Assembly: GCA_004352715.1 (NCBI GenBank)
Contig: SCFE01000025.1
Location: 1,279,654 to 1,343,653, forward strand
Direction: 5' to 3'
Origin: Hofstenia miamia
Taxonomy: Eukaryota > Xenacoelomorpha > Acoela
DNA: 64,000 bases
Position 1 is the first letter of the stretch. The number at the start of each line of letters is the position of its first letter. The notes under the pieces were generated by a model. That model did not search any database, was not told the origin of the DNA, and saw nothing but the letters and a program-made list of their open reading frames with translations. This document shows, piece by piece, positions 25,459 through 36,699 of this stretch. The translations under genes and the position numbers were made by a program.

Positions 25459-25716
25459 AATCTTTCTAAACGGACTAGAATATAGCAGTGTATAACATTA
25501 AAGTTGATTTATGCATTATTTATGTTAATAAGATTNNNNNNNNNNNNNNNNNNNNNNNNNNNNNNNNNNNNNNNNNNNNNNNNNNNNNNNNNNNNNNNNN
25601 NNNNNNNNNNNNNNNNNNNNNNNNNNATATATATTCAATAATCTTTCTAAACGAACTAGAATATAGCAGTGTATAACATTAAAGTTGATTTATGCATTAT
25701 TTATGTTAATAAGATT
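25453..25716 (+). repeat. 83-bp duplication flanking a 91-N gap
   Basis: 25453-25535 and 25634-25716 are identical except for one base. They bracket the gap 25536-25626, and each follows a (TA)n run. Almost certainly an assembly overlap that was not merged. Confidence 0.85.
25536..25626. other. Assembly gap, 91 N
   Basis: A short gap between duplicated flanks at a (TA)n tract. Confidence 0.99.
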
Positions 25717-27970
25717 GCCAAATATAAATTAATGTTAAATACAGCTTCATCATACATTGGTATTTGCGTTCAATTTTCTGTAATGAATGAGATCATATAT
25801 CTTATAGTCACGAGTACGGACTACTATTTATCTTTGTATATCAAATGAATTATTTTTCCAAAATTAATAAATAGTTATTATGAATCTTGCAATTTATATA
25901 AAATACGTTTTAAATTTCGAAATTTTGTGTGTATTTCAATAGTCTTTAATATCAAACCGCAATACAAAGCAAGAATAGTTCCTTTATAGCAAAGAAAATG
26001 TAATACTAACTTTTAAATAATCATTTTATGCATGTGGAAGTTTCAAAATGTAGAAAAGTCATCATAAAAACAAAATGGCAGCGAAAAATTTATTGTACAA
26101 TCACACCTTTTAGACATCAATGGTTTGTTCATTATAGTGCTGCAAGTTTACGAGAGCGAGAGATATTTATGTTTAAAAAGAGCGATATATATATATATAT
26201 ATATATAAATTTCTGTCAATAACTTTTTTGTGTTGTTACCATAGTACTAGAAATTGCGAAGTCGAAATTGGAAAATGAATTAGCAGGGCCATATAGGAAA
26301 ATATGTACTTTTTACGAATAATTACTTTATATGGTAAAAACAATAAAATTTTATTAAAATTGTTAAAAAGCTAAACATAAAATATTGTTTATGCGTAAAG
26401 AATAATTAATTTGGCAGAAAAATATTTGAAACAATAATTACAAAATTAAATTTCGATAAAACAAGATTTTTTATGGACGCAAAATTGAAATTAAAATGTC
26501 AAAGACGTATTGCAAAGTTAATTTATGGCCAATACTGATTCCCCGATTAGTTAAAAGAATGCACTGACAATAACTTTCAGTATTTTGTGTCTGAAATATA
26601 CAAAATGTAGATATACCTGCCTTGTCAATCAAAACTTTTTAAAAGGCTTTAAATAATGAATTACCACACTAAATAATGTCTGGAAATGTCTTAAATAAAA
26701 CCCCTAAATGCTGTACTATTACATCCCATCATTTTCAACGTGATTAGAGTAGGTAAAAATGTTTTCACAGTTAAAGGTTGGTGATAGGAAAATTGGCAAA
26801 CCTTAAATGTTCTGAACAGTCACCAAAAATATGCGAAGCTCCCAACAACTCAAAATTTTCAAAAAATGGACCACTAAAATATACTTCTTACAAAATATTT
26901 TTTGATTTAACAGCCAAAACTCAGTGTTAAAAACCTTTGTACACCACTGCATACAGCTGCCTTTATATTTTCTACAAAATGCCTTGGAAAAGCGTAAGTT
27001 GAAAATTAACAGTTAATGGTTTATAAATTTAATAAGACCTTTCCCACTAATTTTTAGCAACTTTGTCCATAGCATATAAAAAGAAATATCACCGTTATTG
27101 ATTTTTTTGAAAAACTTTTCATTGAATTACTTAGAAAATTTCTACCGGTATGAGCCCTTTAAACACTGAATCTATTAAATAAAAAAGTAGTTTTTAGAAA
27201 AAATAAGAACATTGAAACACAAACATATATATTTAGACTTCAATTGGCAAAAGAGTGAACTCAAATGGAATAGCATGAATTGATATAGTCGGTAACTACT
27301 ACTTCGTTCCTATTCTGTTATTGCGGGCTCCTGAAAATTGCAACACTTCTTCAAAATTTGGAGTTCTGCGAAAGTATTTCAGATTGTACAAGGTCGGAAA
27401 CTAAGAGCAGTTTTTACAAAATATTTAATTCGAAAACCACCAAATCCCTTGCCAGGTCCGGGGATTTTGTGAATATGTGAAAAGTGCTTTAAAAAGTATG
27501 CTAAAAAAAATATTTCAATAAATTTTGTTTAACTGTATAAAACCAACATTGTACAGAGTATTTTTTGTGATTTTCCAGTGAAAGGGAAAGTCTGTGGTGC
27601 CCGAAACTATCTCATGCTTTCCACTTATGCCGATATGAGATGGGGTTTTAAAAAAAGTTAGGGCTACCTTCTGCTTTGTTCTTTAACATTGATAACAATT
27701 CTGAAAAGAGCAATGTAAGGTTCTTCCTCGATTATGAAAACAACAGCTGGCTGACCAAAAATTGTCAAATTTTTGTGGAAGAAAAATACCTACGGGAATC
27801 AAGTATTCCAGCGTGTAATGATCGGCTTGAGTGGCAGAAGCAATTCTATATTCTGGTGAGTTCATAAAAAATGTCTTCATTTTTATCAGAAAATCGTCTA
27901 CAAACCGTGGTTTGAACGAACTGCTTAAAGAAAATTGGCAAAATAATTTTAAAAAATGCGTTAAAATATG
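25717..27970. other. Non-coding, no gene seen
   Basis: AT-rich. Contains a short (TA)n at 26189-26206 and unassigned 60-70-codon frames. Confidence 0.45.
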
Positions 27971-27974
27971 AAAA

Positions 27975-28065
27975 ACGTGCGTCAGACACAAAAAGACGCC
28001 AATAGTGCTGGTCTGATAACGCAACCATATCGCGGCCTTTTTCCCTGCATGCGCTATTTGACATA
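27975..28065. other. GC-balanced islet of unknown nature
   Basis: About 90 bases (GTGCGTCAGACAC ... CGCAACCATATCGCGGCC) with a base composition clearly above the AT-rich surroundings. It is free of simple repeats. GTCTGATAACGC and CGTCAGAC make partial inverted relations. It could be a dispersed repeat, a SINE core or a conserved non-coding element; open frames on the minus strand here are not recognisable proteins. Confidence 0.35.
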
Positions 28066-29831
28066 ATCGCAAATATGCAACTTTGACTTAAATCATAAAT
28101 ATACATTGTATCCATCTAATTACAAGGACCTCTTAATCTGAGATGAAACACTCGAGATGTTTTCAAATTGGAATTTTGCTCCATTTGATACAGATTTTTC
28201 TGCACTTTAACTTATTGTTAGGAAATATGAAAACATTTTGACATATTTTTCCTTTGCATATAAAATAATGAACTCATTTTTACAATGCTTCCCATCTACA
28301 TTTTATAGACATAAAATGACATATTTTGATGTTTTGCAGCGTAAAACCATATTTTGTTTAAGGTCACGAATTTATGTTAAATGATTCAGTTCTTGTCTAG
28401 CATGTTTATTTCTGCAGCAAAATCGAACCCTGGTGCAATTATTTAAAAAATATACTAAGTTTCCTGCATCTAGTAAAAACACCACAAGAATATGTTTAAT
28501 AAACGCATAATTTTGCATGTTTTTAGCTCATATTTAATCAAGTTTGTAGAGTATATTTGATGTTCCTTAATTACTTTATACACTTATTATTTTAAATGTT
28601 TTAGAAATATTGTTTATTCTCGCCATGACTAGTTATCAAGACAAACAACAGTTTTCTTAGCCCAGTTAAAAATAAAATGACAGCCGCGGTGAGCACAGCT
28701 ACATTTGCCAAAACGAGGATGCGAGTGCTTTAATGACGTAAAATTCGTTACATGGTTGAACTAAAAAATTCATTATCAATTGATTCATTCTGCATCACGC
28801 ATATAAAATTTTGGCAGGGTGCGTTCTGTATTAGTGTTGTGTAAAACGCTGCCGATCGGTAAACGATGCAACAAAATTTGTACAATGCAAATTCCCTATA
28901 AATAAAGAATCAAACGTGTTGTAGAATAAAGCAATAGGTTGAAAAAATTTTCACAAACTATGCTACAGTGTGCAAAAGACATCTTCTGCTGAATGCATTG
29001 AAATTTTCTCCAAAAATTTTCCAGAATGCTTGCACGTAATTTAACTGAATGATATTTGGTTATGATATACTGAAGTTACGCATTAAATTTGGTCAGTATT
29101 TGATTAGTTTTGAATAGTTTTTTGAAAAAATTTCCAAAATGAAAGAAACTGATATTCAACCAAATACGATGTTATAATCTACAAAAGATGACACTTACAA
29201 AAATGGTTTGTAGTTATATATTAATAGTTCATTTAATGAGTAGACCCTCATGACCGTAAAACTTGACTTTATTATTGTAGTGTTAGCCTTCAGCGGTTAA
29301 TAAAATTCTTTATAATTAGTATTATAAATGAATGACTTAATACAAATTGAGATATTTTGCGTGGACAGATTAATACACTATTTCAGTTCATTTCTCTATG
29401 TGAAAGGAAACCGTTGGATTACAAACAAGACTGTATAGAATATCCTACGAATATAAACACTAATATTATTTGAATGCTAGCCATATTTATAAAGAATTAT
29501 AATTACTCAACACACTTGAAAAAAACAATTTAAAAATTTACCGGGGAAAAGTACTGCAAAAATTTTATAATTCTCGTTTTCAATATCGGAATTTCTTCTA
29601 GACCGACGAAATCGGAATAGTTGAACAGTTGATTGTTGATATCTATAAAAATAGCATAGTATAGTATCTAATCCAAACATTCCCCGAAATAATAAGTAAT
29701 TATCAACATACTAGTTGATCAGCTTTCTAATGACGATTTTCCTTCTAACATGTTACTTGAAAAACTCTAATTCAATTCTCGCGTTTACAGATTTTCAAAA
29801 TTAACGGTTATACAAGAAATTAACTATAAAG
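28066..29831. other. Non-coding, no gene seen
   Basis: AT-rich with two slightly GC-richer patches (about 28680-28735 and 28800-28870). No coding exon could be supported. Confidence 0.4.
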
Positions 29832-30122
29832 TAGAGTACTCGAAATTTCGAGCCGGGTTAAGTCGAGTCGAGTACCCGAACTGTTACTAGTTTTGTTGAT
29901 TTGATAACAAATAGTGTAGTGTATGTTTGCTTAATTGAAAACAATGTAATTACCTACAAAATTTTCCAAACAGGTATCTTAAAAATTTAATTTTTGTACT
30001 AGTTAATTATTTACTGGTTATTTTAAACTTATGAAATTTATAGGGATCTGTGCTTAGACAAGCCGCGAGATTCGAAATCACACTCGACTCGAAGCAAAAA
30101 TATCTCGATTCGCAGGAACCTA
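29832..30122. mobile_element. hAT-type MITE, 291 bp, with GAGTCGAG subterminal repeats
   Basis: The ends start TAGAGTACTCGAA on the left and, reverse-complemented, TAGGTTCCTGCGAA on the right. Inside each end lies GTCGAGTCGAGTA or its partner TTCGAGTCGAGTG. Flanking octamers CTATAAAG (29824-29831) and TTATTAAG (30123-30130) agree at six of eight positions, consistent with an old 8-bp target duplication. No coding capacity. Confidence 0.5.
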
Positions 30123-32281
30123 TTATTAAGGCTACAATTAAAAAGTGTGTCCGTATTGATGTATTTACTATTCCACTATTGTGAAATATAAGACAGTTTA
30201 GACGAAATTTATTAAGGATCACACAACTGAGAAGGATTGCATTTGTAGGTTAAACGAAGCATTTTGCGAACTAAAAATTAGGCTTGCATTAACACAATTT
30301 TATTCAATGCCGAGTTTATTATATGGATGTTCATGTTGCGATCAGCTATGAATTGTAAATCAAATAAACATCCCGTAAAGCTTGTTCGCGGTTTTCATGC
30401 AAAGATTTTCACAAATGATTAAAAGCAACTTGACTCTAAACAAAAGCATAGTGAAAATCGGATATTGTTAGTTTTATGTATGGGTGTTTTCAAATGGTTA
30501 TAATTTGGTGTTGACAGCTTAAAGCGTTCTAAAGCGATTTGATTGCTATCGTCAATTAGGTGCTGGACACTTTTTAGTATTACTATTGGATGTTCTTAAC
30601 CTGTACATAACTGTTTTCAAATGATTAAAATGAGCAAATATAATTTACATTTTTTCAGCACAGAAAATGTATTAAAAGTTCAAAGTTGATACATACGTAA
30701 TTTAACAAAGTGAAAGACGGTAAAGGAATAAATACAAGCAAACTTTATAGAAAATTTATGAAAGCAAACAGAAAAGAAAACAAGAACTTTATACCTTATC
30801 CTCAAATAAACTAGAATTATTAAAACTCACAATATTCAAATATAAATGATATAGTAAAAAAATTTAGAGGCAAATGAGTTTAACACTTAATTATAGATTT
30901 CAAATTAATGATAATTCTATTTGTCACAGACATTTTAAATAATAGGGCCTCTAAAGTTCAATAAACCAAGATAATTGTAATCGCAATTATAAACAAGTTA
31001 CCTTAACGCCCGTTGAAGACAACTCTGAGAATAGCTTCATGCTAAAGAAGTTATATTAATAAAAATTTTTACCAAAATCACCAATGTAATGCAAAGTAAA
31101 CACTCATATATTTACCCGTCTAGTTTGCATAAACGTTAAATAAAACATTATTAAAGTTGAAAATATGGAATTCATTACCCGAATATTTCTGAAACTTCTT
31201 TGTGGAACTAAATCAATTTTTAGAAAGCTCTCTTAACATTAAAAGCTTAATTCTAGTATAAATTCATTTTGTAATAAAGGAAATTTAAATACCTTTTCAT
31301 GCAACGAATATTTTTCAAATTATTGATGATGTACAATTTACAATAAATTAAATCATTAAAATTTAACAACTTTAGTGGGTTTATGAATTCAAAACAGCGT
31401 TTAATACAATAATTTAAAACAATATTCGGCAAACAATAAAAAAATTACTCGAGCAAAAATATTTAGAAAAACAAAATAGCAATTCAAACCTCTCCATTTT
31501 TAAGAAAGAAAAGTAAAAGAAATTGATTAAGAAAGATGCAGAAGCATGTATTTGCAACGAGTGCCGACAAGAGAGGTAATTTAAAAAAAGCGCATTTTTA
31601 ATTGTTTAAAACAAATGATCAATTTTTAACAAAATTCTCTACAAAATAAAAACTTTTAACTAATTAAAAAATTATTTCAAAACACTTTTTAGCTTAGATA
31701 TTTTAAACGATAACTATTATTGAGTTTATACATTGCGTAAAAAAATAAATAAAATTTGATTAAGACATGTTTAATAGTTTTCAAATTTTTCTATGCACTA
31801 AATTAAATTTTTACAAATAACACATTATCATAGATAATAATTTTCGAAACAAATCAAATCCATAACGTGCGTCGAATAATAGATGTGAACTTAAAGGGAC
31901 ATATCTTGAAAAAGGTTACTGCTACATTTTATTGAAGTTGAATTTTTGTTTTTATAGCAATATCATATTTAAAATTGATCATCAACTTCATTCTAGTTGC
32001 ATTTAAAGGTTTTTTCAAATTATTAAAAAGAATAAATGTATTGCAATACTATTTAAATATGAAACGCTCGGTTTATTCATTTCGATAGTTTGAACGTGAT
32101 AATTACTTGAAAGCCTGGTTCTTTAATTTGTTAACGGTCAATGTTTCTATTTCCCTAATGAATGAAATTCAAGATAGGTGGCTAACATCCAATGAAATTT
32201 TGTTAGTGTTGGTGGCGAAAGTATAGAATAGGCTGCACGCGAATAAAATATACATTAATCCAAGGTAAAAAACGATGATTA
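30123..32281. other. Non-coding, no gene seen
   Basis: Very AT-rich. No gene, RNA or element recognised. Confidence 0.5.
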
Positions 32282-32481
32282 CTTTAGGGGACCCACTTGC
32301 AATGACATCATAAAATAATACTTTAACCCTAACCCCAAGCCCTACCCTAAATCTTAAAATTTTTCAAAAAAATTAACATGATGAAATGCAATGCAATTGC
32401 AATGGTTGGGCTGCAGGGTTAGGGTTAATGTTAAAATTTAATACTCATTTTATAGCGTCAATTCAATTGGGTCCCCTAAAG
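32282..32481. mobile_element. 200-bp MITE with TA duplication and telomere-like inner repeats
   Basis: Perfect 14-bp terminal inverted repeats (CTTTAGGGGACCCA) are flanked by TA on both sides (32280-32281 and 32482-32483), the signature of TA-targeting elements. Just inside, AACCCTAACCCC on the left mirrors GGGTTAGGGTTA on the right, resembling TTAGGG telomere repeats. No ORF; mobilised in trans if at all. Confidence 0.72.
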
Positions 32482-35400
32482 TAAAATAACCCCGAGAAAT
32501 GCAATAACATTCGAAAAAGCTTAAAAAATAATGTATGTAAACCACTAATTTGGCATAATTAACTAAATTCGTAGCACGCGGTACATATTTAAGCACAGAA
32601 AACTGGGAATTCATAAAAAAATCTATCTACTAACCCAAATACAAGATATAGATGTATATTTATGTAAATCTATACATTTTTAGTGTAAATCAAGTCTTTC
32701 TTGATTTTTAAATAAATTGGAACTTTCAGAGAATTTGTTCTCCCGATTAGTTTTATATTCATATTTTATTTACCGATTAGTACCGAATTTATGGCTAGCG
32801 TGACCGAGTTGCATAAATACACATTTCTCTAATATTGTTATAAATATATTTTAAATAGTGGGGATGTACAGTATCGGTGGGTGCAATAACCATTGGCCTG
32901 TCGATATGCAATTACTGAAAATTTAAATAAATTTACTCACAATTTTATATATTTTCTTATATATTTTATTTATTGAACATATATAATCAACTCAACATAG
33001 GGCTTTTTATATTTGAAGCATGTATTGCAAGAGCCCATTTTGTGCAAATTTATTCAAAACGAGAAGTGTCTTTCTTAGTATGCATTTCAGTCTTTGTTTA
33101 TGTAGTGTCGTTTAACGGATTCTTCATAAAGCAAAGATCAAAAGCAGGATCATTTTACTTGTATTGCTCCTAACAGCATATAGTTCATCTTTAAACAATT
33201 CTAAACCAATTGATTTGACAATTTTGTCAATTAACGCGTTCTTCAATTGTTTTACTCGACAAATCGTAATTGCTTATTAGATTTAAGGAAGTATCTCATC
33301 TATTGTTTGTTCGTTTGTAATTAACTTTTTGATCACAAAGGTGCAATAGTCTATAGAGATTGATTCAATTCAGAGTTAGCTGTTGTGTTAAATAATGTAG
33401 GCAAGCATGGGCGCAGCAAGAAAATTCTTAAAGAAAGAGCAAATGAATTTTTTGCATTTGTGATATTTTAGAAACCTGTTTTTGTAGAGAAAAATATTTT
33501 ATTTCATAGCAATTTCTTTTTAATCTTAATAAGCTTTATTTCAATTGAAATACATAGCTTACAAAAATGAATTTAAAATAAATTAAAACATCTGGAAAGC
33601 GTTTTTTGAGTAAACATAATCATTTAATTTAAAACGAATAATGAGGTGAGATTTTATTTTCCAAGTATTTTGATTATCCGAAGTAATGTGCTAGAATCTG
33701 CTTTAATCTCTCATACCATGTGTAAAAATAAAAGAATGTAGCCCTTTGCTTTATTTTCTGCCACTCAACTATTTCGAAAGCAATATTTACCACATCAGTA
33801 AGTAAGCACTTTATATCTGATATACTGCATTTCAAATGGAGGTAAATTTCAAAATACTATTATTTTCCAGATAGTAATCAAAGATTTAACCTGGTTTAAA
33901 GAATTAAAGATTATTTATAACGATCTAAAAGAAATGTTATTAACCAGAAATAACTTGCGTCTTTTATGTATTCTTAATAGTATACTTCACATGTATACAT
34001 CTATATACATTAGAATTGAAAACTAGTGTCAGAAAATGTCAATACTTGCAAGACATGTGCAAGGACTACCGGCGATAATTGGGTGCAATGTTTAAAGTAT
34101 ATTAGTTGTTATAATAGTACGAGTAAAACACATTGAGTAAACGAAATTAATATATTTATATATTTTATCAAAAAGTATTTGGAAATTTCACCTAAGGTAA
34201 GGACTTGATTTAAATTAGACATGTATAGATTTGGAAAAATATACGTTTAGATCGTGTAATTTGTTTAATAATAGTTAATTATTTTATGAATTTCAAGTTT
34301 TTGTGCTATTCTCCTTAAATATGTACCGCGTGCTACGAATTTGGTAAATTATGCAAAGTTATTAGTCTACATACATTATTTTTTAAGCTTTTTTACGTAT
34401 GTTATTGCATTTCGCATCGTGTTTTACCCTATAGTAGTGTTCATTTTGTCCGCGTGTACCCTATTCTATACCTTCGCCGTTGTTGGTAACCACTAGAGAA
34501 TCAATTTTCCACAATTATCTATAACAAATTTTTTTAAATAGATTTTTGAATTATTTTTTTTACATTTAAAAGCAGATTCAAAATGTATATGTACACCTAA
34601 GTGCCGATTAGTTTCAAGAAAATTGTTGAATGATAGAATTCCATTTTTAATATTGTTTCTAACAAAAAACAACATTTTGATAAGATTACAACTATTAAAA
34701 TTATTGCAAAACTAGAGTAAGCACTTTCAGTAGATTGCAAACATATATTAACGATTACATTGTTTTCCATTTTTTACGTTTGCGCACTAAAAAACGCTTA
34801 TTGGAAATCACGTAAAAATAATTGGTTTACTTAATTTGTTACTGACTGTTTCACAATGGTTCTCCACCCTAGTAAATTGTTTGATTTTAGTACAATGGCA
34901 TATTAAATAAAATTAGCTGTCTTTATTTGTAGCTTACAATTTAGTATCTTGTTTGCTAAATATTAATATTAGAAATTTTATTAAATTGCTATTACCACAT
35001 GTATCCTATGTAGATTTTGCAATCATTCACCATATTTTACATAATGGCTATTATGGTCATAATGTATGAACAAAAATTAAAACATAACCAGTATGGATGG
35101 TAAACAAATTTCGCCTTGCCATAACTGGCCATACCATAATAGGCACCCCTGTAATACATATATCCAGTAATTGTTAAGGCTACAGACTTTGTTTTCAATT
35201 TGCAACCAAATAAAGGTGAACAAATTGTATGATGCATTCCTGATCAAAATATATACCAATAATACAATGAATCTAATGTACATTTTCATAAGAATCTAGG
35301 AAACAACGCGCTTTCACTTGTAAAATTTGACTTATTTTCTAAAACACCTCAACTAAACCGGATATGTATGATAAACATAAATTTCCCGTCAAATTTAATC

Positions 35401-35647
35401 TGCATTTTTATATATTTAAATCCGTGTTGATTGCTTATATGCAGCATTTAACTAATATTCTAGTAATTGTTGTTTAATAATGCTAATATTGGTATTCCAT
35501 AGAAAATACAGGTGTTATGGTACCGAAAATGTAATTTGGAATACCTTTATGACAACCCTAATGGAAACATGTCATTTTTGAGTTTTTTGGACCCAAAATG
35601 TCTCAGGCCTCAAATTTTGGGTAACACAAAATTCCTCTTTATGTATG

Positions 35648-35650
<3 letters not shown>
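32482..35650. other. Non-coding, no gene seen
   Basis: AT-rich DNA with chance frames only. No repeats with identifiable ends. Confidence 0.45.

Positions 35651-35680
<30 letters not shown>
35651..35680. repeat. (TA)n microsatellite following (GTAT)n
   Basis: TATGTATGTA grades into pure TA repeats of about 30 bases. Confidence 0.9.
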
Positions 35681-35683
<3 letters not shown>

Positions 35684-36211
35684 GTGTGCACGTGCGCGTA
35701 TATTGTAATTAACAATGGCAATTGGTTCATTGTCAAATGAATTGTTTTTTCTTTACTAACTAGAATAATGCGTGTACTGTTTATAGTTTCGACTATACCA
35801 TATTTGTCACCCCGTAATGATTTACCATTTTCCATCCGCAACGCAATGCTCATTGAACATATATACCACATCGTTAATTTCAATTTTTCTGAATGAACTA
35901 AACAATGATGTCACAAGCTGTCGTATCTGCAATGAATTTTAACTAAGACTTCACTTTGCTTTTGCAAAATTAAAACGTTATATAGAAAGTTTTATAAATA
36001 AACTAAGAAAATTCACATAATACAAGCATAGAAATGTGCAGAAGACAATACATTTTGTTTTTTTTCGTATTCGCAATAAAATTATTGCTCTGGCTTGACT
36101 CTAAATTGAACAAATTTTTTGTACATGTAGATACTCCAGTGTTATTTAGCATGCCACCTTTTGATTTTAATAATTTGTTTCGAATTCAAACTCTTCATTT
36201 AATATGAGCTA

Positions 36212-36256
36212 GTTTTTCTTAAATATACAATACTTATTATTTTTTTATAATTTTAG
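36212..36256 (+). promoter_or_regulatory. Probable 3' splice site of the eL27 5'-UTR intron
   Basis: A T-rich run ends in ATTTTAG at 36251-36256, four bases before the eL27 ATG. This suggests an intron in the 5' untranslated region, a common arrangement in ribosomal protein genes. The upstream exon was not located. Confidence 0.5.
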
Positions 36257-36260
36257 TATA

Positions 36261-36695
36261 ATGGCTCCTGCTGCTCAGGGTTCTAAGAGATTTATTAAAC
36301 CAGGTGCAATTGTAATTTGTTTACGAGGTCGTCACGCTGGTCAAAAGGCAATTGTCATGAAGACGTCAGATTCACAAAGAAAATTTCCTTGTGCTTTAGT
36401 ACTAGGTATTCAACGCAGTCCACGTCAAGTTAAGCGAGGGATGAATAAAAAAACAGTCGAAACACGCATTAAAATCAAATCGTTCTTTAAATATATAAAC
36501 CTTTGTCATTTGATGCCAACCAGGTACACATACAAGAGTTCTAATAGTCTTGCAACACCAAGTGATTTGGAAGATTTAATTCGAAAGCAGAGTTCAAGTG
36601 AACGTAAAGAAAAGCGAAAATCAATTTCCAAGCTTTTGCAAAACGAATATCGTTCGGGCACGCAAAAATGGTTTTTCACTAAATTAAATATATAA
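36261..36695 (+). CDS. RPL27: 60S ribosomal protein L27 (eL27)
   Basis: A 144-residue intact frame from ATG to TAA. eL27 is a eukaryote-specific protein of the large cytosolic ribosomal subunit. Residues ~13-35 form the KOW motif (KPGAIVICLRGRHAGQKAIV). The family block CHLMPTRY lies near residues 83-90, and the C-terminus KWFFTKLNI matches the usual KWFF-x-KL-x-F ending. Typical animal eL27 is about 136 residues; this one has an 8-residue N-terminal extension (MAPAAQGS). Its middle (SSNSLATPSDLEDLIRKQ) differs strongly from animal and fungal forms. All coding sequence is in one exon, with a splice acceptor just upstream, so this is not obviously a processed copy; no poly(A) tail follows. The open frame despite divergence implies constraint. 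Alternatives are a divergent paralogue or a recent retrocopy. Product identity is very likely. Confidence 0.93.
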   Translation: MAPAAQGSKRFIKPGAIVICLRGRHAGQKAIVMKTSDSQRKFPCALVLGIQRSPRQVKRGMNKKTVETRIKIKSFFKYINLCHLMPTRYTYKSSNSLATPSDLEDLIRKQSSSERKEKRKSISKLLQNEYRSGTQKWFFTKLNI

Positions 36696-36699
36696 ATTT

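Noticed and set aside
27683-28115. Overlapping minus-strand ORFs of 89-129 codons
   Set aside because: Two frames overlap across the GC-balanced islet and neither resembles a protein; more likely a non-coding repeat.
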